Source: Liolophura sinensis (taxonomy: Eukaryota; Mollusca; Polyplacophora; Chitonida; Chitonidae). From it: a stretch of 64,000 nucleotides of DNA. This document shows positions 58,501 through 64,000 of the stretch, one piece after another. Numbering within the stretch: position 1 is the stretch's first letter; the number at the start of each line of letters is the position of its first letter. Under the pieces are notes generated by a model that was given only the letters and a program-made list of their open reading frames with translations, made no database searches and was not told the DNA's origin. Where the stretch lies: NCBI RefSeq assembly GCF_032854445.1, contig NC_088295.1, positions 88,929,836 to 88,993,835 of the forward strand. Direction: 5' to 3'. The position numbers and the translations under genes were made by a program.

Positions 58501-61500
58501 TGGGTTTCGTGCTCTGGGGTTGGTATATGTGTACCGGTTTGTGTTGAATGTTTGTCTAGTATTAGCGAGAAACTGGAGTGAAGTCCTTCTTTGGCCAAGA
58601 AAGGGCTGTTGCTGAGGGAGAAATGATTTTTGCATGTTGGACATTGAAATGGGATGGTCACCTCCACAGCGCATGCACAAATGCAAATATAGACAAGGAT
58701 GCTTAAAACACGTGCCCTTAAAGTTGTAGTCATAGCATGTGCCCTGACTGCGGCCCTGCTTGTAAGTATGAGAAACAGCTCTTCCGTGGTTGTTAGAACC
58801 CATGTAAAGAAGCCACAGCTCAGTGTCAACCTCTCCCCACGAAGCGGATGGGTTATCTCCCTTTCTTAGTCTGTATTGTACATCATACTCTTTCCATCCT
58901 ATAGCTGCCCTCTTTGCACCTAATCGAATTGTGTAAACGTATTTCAGCATACTACGCGCAGCTATTGGGTGCGCACTGATATAAATATCCATGCAAATGA
59001 GAAAAGCATCTACCCATTTGTCTAATGTGTCGTTAGATTTTGACTGGGCTTCCCTGGAGACAATTTCACCATTGTCATTTAAAGACAAATGCCCCGGAAG
59101 TCCGTGCTGGACGGAAGTAGAGAGGCCAAATTTACAAATTGACCGTCAGTGATGTTTTGTCTAGTTTGATTCGACACATGTAATCCTAAACTAGGTGCGT
59201 TACAGGACATGACACTAACAGGGTGGTTTGTATCACCTGTTTCAAGCTCAGGAGCCTGGGTGGGACTGGCAGTTTGGCATAAACTTTGACGTATGTCCGT
59301 CTGAACCATCCCATCATTCCCGCATGTTTCCTGTCCATGATCCACTAGGCCTACATCATCGTGAATTCCTTCACACTGGGAGGGGGAAGGGGGGGGGGGT
59401 GTCTTACGTCCCTTGGACCCACCAGAACCCGAGGGAGCTGCACTCTTCGATTTGCTTTTGGACTTCGGCATTTTCCTGACCCAACATGCAATTTTATACC
59501 TCACAGTTAACAAAACTTCTCACACACAGAAAGAGTACGTGAAAACACGGTCCGCCATTTTGCTTAACATGTTGCTGAACTGCAAGATATGACATGAATC
59601 AAAACTTATCCACCAAATTAGTAACCTTTCAGAACCCATCCGTTAATTTTTTTTTTCCTTTTACAACGACAGAACGGTAACTATACTATGTAAACAATAC
59701 TTTATTATTTGGAAAATTTTGGTAAACAGTGTCATATTTCTGGATATAATATCCCCTAATTTAACCACACAAACCTATCCCTGTTCGTCCATTTAGAAAA
59801 GGACTTGCGCATTGAAAGCCTTTCGGTATATTGACAAGGGTCATAACTCTCAGTTTTGCTGCGGAACAAGGGGAGTAACTTTAATTTCATTCAGATACAA
59901 CAGTTATCTCCCTTCGATAACACAAGCTATTTTGGACTACGCCAAATAGCTATGGTATTATGTCACAGCCAGCATCGGTAAACAGTAATCAAGCCTTTTA
60001 AATGTTGAATTCGAACTTCTGCCAAGTCCTGGGAAGGTACCTGCATTTTAAACATTTTGGAATCATAAAAAAATGAAATTTGCTAATTTTTCAAATTATC
60101 TTATATATTTTAAGTTATCTATTTATTAAAAAACGAAATATGGAGTTTACCTTCCCGGACCTCATTGCCCAAATAAAACTTAAACAAGGCTGATGAACTC
60201 GCTGACCACTACACTAAAACCGCACAATGGTTGGATGTCGCGCAAAGTCTAGAAGTATTGTGATACAAATCCTGTGCGAATGTATATTCTTATGGGACAT
60301 AGCTCCCTTCACCCCACTAAATCAACACTTAAAAGGACCCAAAACTGCATTGAAGGAAACCTTTGGACATTCTCAGCTGGCTGTGGAATCTATAATGATA
60401 CAAAAACCGACCTATAGACCTATACAATCATACATTATATTTTTTAAAATTGTAAAAGTAGAAAATGTGGGGAAAAGTTATTTTGGGATGAATTTTGGGA
60501 TGGATCAGCTAATGGCCAAATTTCTACCTTACCACCAGCCTTCACATCGGTCCTTAAAAACGAACCCAATAAGATATTGACGTCGGATATCTCATACTTG
60601 TATTTCCTCAGAAAGCCTCAAGAGAACGTGCGATTCTTCATAAATGAAAATGACGGTATTTGCTCAGGAGATTGTGGTTACCTAGCGGTGGTGGATACAG
60701 GGGCCAGCAAGTGTCCCTGGGCGAAGATAGAAGCTCAGCCTTATTTCTTGTACAATCCCAAGACCGAAGAATGTTGTGATTGGAAAGATGCAAGTAAGTT
60801 GGCTGAATGATGACTTGGCAGTTTAGCTTTGTTGTACTGATGGATCTGAATGTGGCGGCCTGGCATGAGAACATGTATAATCAGGCACGTGTCAAAACGT
60901 AGCAGACTGGCATGAAAAGGTGTATGGATGGGCAGGTGTAAATATGACTGATTGGCATGAGAACATGTATGTATCAAGGAAAAAAACACACGAATAATGA
61001 ATTAACCTAATGGATTTGTACACATGTCGATCAACGTGGCTGATTGAGATGAGAACATGTACCCATACATGTGTCAAAATACGACAGCCAGGTATGAAAA
61101 CATTTACGTGTATAAGCTTGTCTAAATATGACAGTGTGACACGAGAACATGTACATATACTCGTGTTAAAATTTGACTGCATTAGAACATATATAGATGT
61201 GTCTAAATGTCAAATTTGACGGTCTGGCATGACAACTTCTTTTTGTATAACCATGTCTAGTTATGACGGTATAGCATGAACAATTGTATTTGTATAAACG
61301 TATCTAATGATGACGGTCTGACATGAGAACTTCTGTGTGTATAAACTTGTCTCATTATGACGGTCTGACATGAGAACTTGTGTGTGTATAAACTTATCTA
61401 ATTATGACGGTCTGGCATGAGAACTTATATGTGTATAAACTTGTCTAAATATGACGGTCTGGCATGAGAACTTATATGTGTATAAACTTGTCTAAATATG

Positions 61501-62941
61501 ACGGTCTAGCATGAGAACATGTATGTTGAAGGAAATCTGCCAATCTGACAAGAAGGCTAACCCACAGTCACATTTTGATAAAGCACATAATCGCTTATGT
61601 TTATATACTTGCAGCTAACTGTGTGGATCTTCAAGCCGATGTAATGTTCGTCATCGATGTCTCTGGTAGTATTGATTCACAGGAATTCAAGCAGCTGATA
61701 AGCTTCGTGAAGAGCATTGTTTCAGCTTTGCCCATCGGCCTTCAAGAGACTCGAGTTGGGGCTATTTCTTTTACCAGTACTGCTAAGCTGGAATTCTCTA
61801 TGGATAAGTACGCCACTGAGGCTGATATATTGGCAGCAATGGACACAATAGTAAATAAAGCCGGCGGTACTGCCACTTTTGCTGCTCTGAACCTTCTCAA
61901 GTCTGAAGCCTACCTGCCTTCCAATGGAAATAGGGCTGATGTACAGGATCTGGTGTTTGTGCTGACTGACGGAAAGTCCAGTAACAAGCAAGCTACTTTG
62001 GACGCAGTGAAGAACATCGAAAATGAGGGCTATACCATTTTTTCCGTTGGCATCGGTAACAATTTAGATTTAGATGAACTTAACGCCATATCTTCTGATC
62101 CTGACTCGACGTTCACATTACGAGCGGATTTTGACAGCCTAAACACCATTCTGAACACCCTTATTGATTCAGCGTGCCGAGGTAAGAATCAGCCAGCTTA
62201 CATTAGTTCCGGTTTGCCATATCTGTCTGCGTTACTCACCCCAGGCCCTTAATTGAGCTTGATCCGTGATTATCTATACTTCACTTTGACAAGTTCAAAT
62301 TCTTAGCTCATAATGTTTTATAACAAATAGTGAACGAAATCTGAATCTGAACATTATCTGATGTTTTGTGAAGATTATGGAACAAAAGAAAGTGAAACAA
62401 GTACATTTACTGATTTAACGTTCGGATACACATGAATACACTGTAGTTTTAAAAATAATCTGATGAAACTTGGAGATGTTATCTTGAAATCGCTATCGCT
62501 TTGGAAGTTTAGGTTCAAACGACCATTTTTAGCCATTCATGGAGTAACTATATTTACTGTACTTTCTAAAAGTGACTTTTTAAATGACACATTCCGTTTT
62601 AATTTTTCAGTGCTCGCTCCTGTCAGAACACGTAAGTGATTGGTTTCACAGAGATTTTTGTGTAGGTGAAAGAAAAGAGCTAAAGAAAACAGAAAAAACA
62701 GTGACAAGTATATGGTAATGATTTATAGGTATGAAAAGAAAATTCAGTACATGATTAAAATGAACAAATATATAGTCATTTGTAAAATGTATGAAATTAT
62801 TCTAAAATTGGCTACAATTCAAACAACTCGATTTAACTTAATAAGGCGGTTAAGTGTGGTAGTGAAGCTCTGACAACTAACCTCCAGTATACCTAGACGT
62901 TTTCTTTGTTATTTCAGCTGGAAATGGTTTGGACTCTGCAG
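50721..62941 (+). CDS. secreted vWA-domain protein with Cys-Pro repeat and an unnamed domain; 3' end beyond window
   Basis: Exons on the plus strand are 50721-50979, 53525-53706, 54270-54427, 60612-60793, 61615-62181, 62611-62631 and 62918-62941, all in phase (464 codons so far). Exon 1 gives a signal peptide (MWLHSCSAVIVLAVLCLDSC) and then a CPxxxCP run with about seven Cys-Pro pairs. Exons 2-4 form one domain with WKLLFKAVKGNG, AWFLFDGIAS, RFFINENDG, CSGDCGYLAVVD and CPWAKIEAQPYFLYN. I have a sense of similar sequences in mollusc and cnidarian secreted proteins but cannot name the domain. Exon 5 is a vWA domain. Two microexons follow, both phase 1 to phase 1. The end of exon 3 was chosen as a GC donor (GG|GCAAGT) because it keeps the phase and joins FSLQG to KPQENVRFF. 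The role is extracellular; matrix, shell or adhesion is inference. Confidence 0.8.
51343..51662. mobile_element. palindromic MITE family 2 in intron 1
   Basis: The left arm (AAACATTTGAATTCTAAGG, then GGGCTTTATGGACCATACT and GGAGCTCTGACGTCAC) recurs inverted at the right (GTGACATCAGAGTTCC, AGTATGGTCCATAAAGCCC, TATTCAAATA). The inverted ends are 60-100 bp and the element is about 320 bp without coding capacity. Confidence 0.85.
51838..51950 (+). mobile_element. tRNA-like sequence, probably a SINE head
   Basis: TTAGTCTAGTGGTAGAAGCG (A box type) and GGTTCATACC (B box type) are spaced about 80 bp apart. The anticodon arm does not pair, so it is not a working tRNA gene. It resembles the head of an unknown SINE. 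Confidence 0.4.
52071..52345. mobile_element. palindromic MITE family 1, fullest copy, in intron 1
   Basis: The left arm (AATCTGTTAATTGTAACAGA, TTGTCTGAGTGATGCCAGAA) pairs with the right arm (ATTCTAGCATCACTCAGACA, then TTAAAATTAAGAGA). The whole 275 bp folds as one long imperfect hairpin around CAGCATAGCATCCTG. There is no coding capacity. Relatives lie at 41409 and 46205. Confidence 0.88.
52490..53150. repeat. 60-bp minisatellite, about 11 copies, in intron 1
   Basis: The unit is GTAGAGAGTAGCAATGTACA, then GCGTAATAGCGATGAAAGAA, then AGGTTGCCTGTCACTGTTAA. Copies near 52680-52800 are identical and those at the edges are diverged. Since 60 is a multiple of 3, one minus-strand frame stays open for 240 codons with a 20-residue period. 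This is a consequence of the repeat, not evidence of a gene. Confidence 0.92.
53196..53498 (+). mobile_element. LTR fragment, same family as the solo LTR at 39323, fossil
   Basis: It begins TGTTATGTGCACGACTGC like the solo LTR and follows it to GCTGAATTTTGGTGT, then stops. It contains a TATATAA box (53374) in a stretch the other copy lacks. It ends 26 bp before exon 2 of the secreted vWA-protein gene. It is truncated at its 3' side and old. Confidence 0.8.
53880..54140 (+). mobile_element. SINE family A with an expanded AAAT tail, in intron 2
   Basis: The head is cut before the B box (GGTTCAAATCC is present). The body is complete, and the tail TTGAGTACGGCGTAAGA is followed by about 85 bp of AAAT-type repeat. 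It lies in the same orientation as the gene, between exons 2 and 3. Confidence 0.9.
54785..55160 (+). repeat. degenerate tandem repeat with TTGACC...GGTCAA core, four copies, in intron 3
   Basis: Each unit has TTGACCCTGGGCGGTGCAGA followed by GGTCAA and, between cores, TCACATCATCAACAAA and TCAAAGTT. Cores start near 54791, 54932, 55042 and 55133. TTGACC and GGTCAA form an inverted pair with a 14-bp spacer in copies 1, 2 and 4. GGTCA is also the half-site of many nuclear receptors. The block borders the Ngaro element. Confidence 0.8.
55440..59513 (-). mobile_element. Ngaro-type (DIRS-like, tyrosine recombinase) retrotransposon, broken fossil, in intron 3
   Basis: A minus-strand element of about 4.1 kb with parts in the order expected for Ngaro. 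A gag-like region (about 59.5-58.4 kb) has a Cys/His knuckle (CYDYNFKGTC, CMRCGGDHP). Reverse transcriptase (58.4-57.6 kb) has the YLDDF active-site motif, followed by RNase H (57.6-57.0 kb). The tyrosine recombinase (57.0-56.0 kb) shows the HSLRIGAAT block and the end of the catalytic domain. An SGNH-hydrolase region (55.8-55.4 kb) has the GGND block. SGNH domains are, as I recall, known from some animal Ngaro elements. There is no integrase or protease. It is broken, with several interruptions, roughly five or more. The terminal split repeats were not identified, so outer limits may extend. Fairly young to middle age, since all domains are still readable. Confidence 0.88.
55473..55505 (+). 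repeat. C33 homopolymer
   Basis: A run of 33 cytosines inside the SGNH part of the Ngaro element. Such a G/C run can form G-quadruplex or i-motif structures and is error-prone in sequencing, so its true length is uncertain. Confidence 0.9.
59514..60611. other. rest of intron 3, noncoding
   Basis: AT-rich DNA without recognised elements. It may contain the 5' terminal repeat of the Ngaro element. CCGCCATTTTGC at 59551 is a YY1-type motif in reverse. The intron ends in the acceptor TTGTATTTCCTCAG. Confidence 0.5.
60840..61535 (+). repeat. 47-bp minisatellite in intron 4
   Basis: The clear units (61200-61535) are GACGGTCTGGCATGAGAACT, then TATATGTGTATAAACTTGTC, then TAAATAT. Towards the left the copies become longer and more diverged, marked by GGCATGAGAACATGTAT. 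It occupies most of the 821-bp intron. Confidence 0.88.
61615..62181 (+). CDS. vWA-domain exon of the secreted protein gene
   Basis: This 567-nt exon holds one complete von Willebrand factor A domain of about 180 residues: first strand ADVMFVIDVSGSID, then helices and strands ending before DSACRG. The metal-ion-dependent adhesion site is complete: DxSxS in DVSGS, Thr in GGTATFAAL and Asp in VLTDGKS. So divalent-metal-dependent ligand binding is possible. It is a phase 1-1 exon, the classic form of a shuffled extracellular module. The acceptor is TACTTGCAG and the donor is CGAG|GTAAGA. Confidence 0.95.
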
Positions 62942-63129
62942 GTCTGTATAGTTTCTTTCATTGCTAGTCAACGAAGTATAAAGTGTACATGTGGTTACAT
63001 TGCCTAGGTCCTCGTGCTAAAAAAGCTAGTGTCATCCAGTTCATTGCTCTATACTCATATTTGTTCCTATATAATGTGACGGTCGTGCCTTTCCAGGTTT
63101 AGAACAGGATATTATATTTTAGCCAATTG

Positions 63130-64000
63130 TGGCCTTCAATTCAGTAAGAAGGTAACTTTATCACACTGACCCCATCAGCTTGTGTTACAACAATCCAGGA
63201 AGGGGCAACTTTAGCACACTGACAACATCAGCTTGTGTCACGTCATGTCAGGAGGACGGTATTTTTGGCACATTGACACCATCCGTTCGTGTCACATCAA
63301 GCCATGAAAAGAATAGAATTAGCACATTGACACCATCAGTTCACGTCAAATCAAGTTAGGGAGAGGGTAAATTTAGTACAAGTTCACCATCAATTCATGT
63401 CACATCAGGTCAGGAATAGAATAACTTCAGCCTTTTGGATCCATCAGCTCGTGTCACATCCAGCCATGAAAAAATACATTGACCATATCGACACCATCAT
63501 GTCTCGTCAAGTCAGCGACAGGGTAACTTTAGCACTATAACACCACCTGCTCGTTTGGCATCAAGTTAGGGACAGGGTAACTTTAGCACTTTGACACCAT
63601 CAGCTGGTGTCACATCAACTCAGGAAGAGTGGAACTTTAGTAAATACACCTCATAAGCTCATGTCACATCAAGTCGGGGTGAGGGTAGCTTTAGCACTTT
63701 GACACCATCAGTTTGTGTCACATCAAGTCAGGGACAGGGTAACTTTAGCACTTTAACACCATCAGGTCGTGTCACATCAAGTCAGGAAAAGGGTAACTTT
63801 AGCACAATGACCCCATCAGCTCGTGTCGCATTAAGTCAGGGATAAGGCAACTTTAGGATTATGAAACCATCAGTTTGTGCCACATGAAATGAGGCAGAGG
63901 GTAACTTTTGCACTTTAACACCATCAGATTGTGTCACATCAAGTCAGGGACAGGTAGCTTTAGCACTTTAACACCATCAGCTCGTGTCGCATTAAGTCAG
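63130..64000 (+). repeat. 54-bp minisatellite, about 16 copies, runs off the right edge
   Basis: The unit is GGGTAACTTTAGCACTTTGA, then CACCATCAGCTCGTGTCACA, then TCAAGTCAGGGACA. The period was checked between copies near 63700 and 63755. It probably lies in the intron after the 24-nt microexon of the secreted vWA-protein gene. Copies drift more at the left end. Confidence 0.92.

Overview
This window is eukaryotic nuclear DNA from an animal, most likely a mollusc or another lophotrochozoan. The reasons are intron-rich genes, AT-rich noncoding DNA, many copies of two tRNA-derived SINE families with tails of the kind seen in bivalves, palindromic MITEs, a Ngaro-type retrotransposon and many minisatellites. 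The organism assignment is inference. Gene density is low: two genes are clear, one gene fragment is probable, and a few lone exons are only possible.

Layout. 1-7.5 kb is satellite-like: a 34-bp minisatellite, one SINE, then a 6.4-kb array of about 108 copies of a 59-bp unit. 7.5-27 kb is mostly noncoding, with SINEs, a 58-bp array carrying POU octamers (17.3-17.8 kb), a remnant DNA transposon (18.7-20.5 kb) and two weak candidate exons. 27.1-34.3 kb holds a complete eight-exon minus-strand gene for upstream stimulatory factor (USF, bHLH-leucine zipper). Its exons join in phase into a 300-residue protein, and its 5' end is surrounded by CATGTG E-boxes. 34.5-48 kb is repeat-rich: SINEs, a solo LTR with matching ends (39.3-40.0 kb), palindromic MITEs, several short arrays and a roughly 0.35-kb inverted duplication that shares a SINE junction. 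48.3-49.3 kb holds a probable degraded gene with P2X7-type C-terminal similarity.

From 50.7 kb to at least 62.9 kb, running off the right edge, is a plus-strand gene for a secreted protein. It has a signal peptide, a Cys-Pro repeat, an extracellular domain I cannot name spread over three exons, a von Willebrand factor A domain with a complete MIDAS, then 21-nt and 24-nt microexons. Its introns are packed with repeats: MITEs, a 60-bp array, an LTR piece ending beside a splice acceptor, a SINE, a GGTCAA-bearing repeat, a whole broken Ngaro element in antisense, and 47-bp and 54-bp arrays. Intron 3 appears to use a GC-AG splice pair.

The two main genes show no functional link. USF is a nuclear E-box-binding factor. 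The vWA protein is secreted and may act in matrix, shell or adhesion. The least explained features are the unnamed domain plus vWA architecture, the 59-bp array that is stop-free in all three minus-strand frames, and the octamer array.
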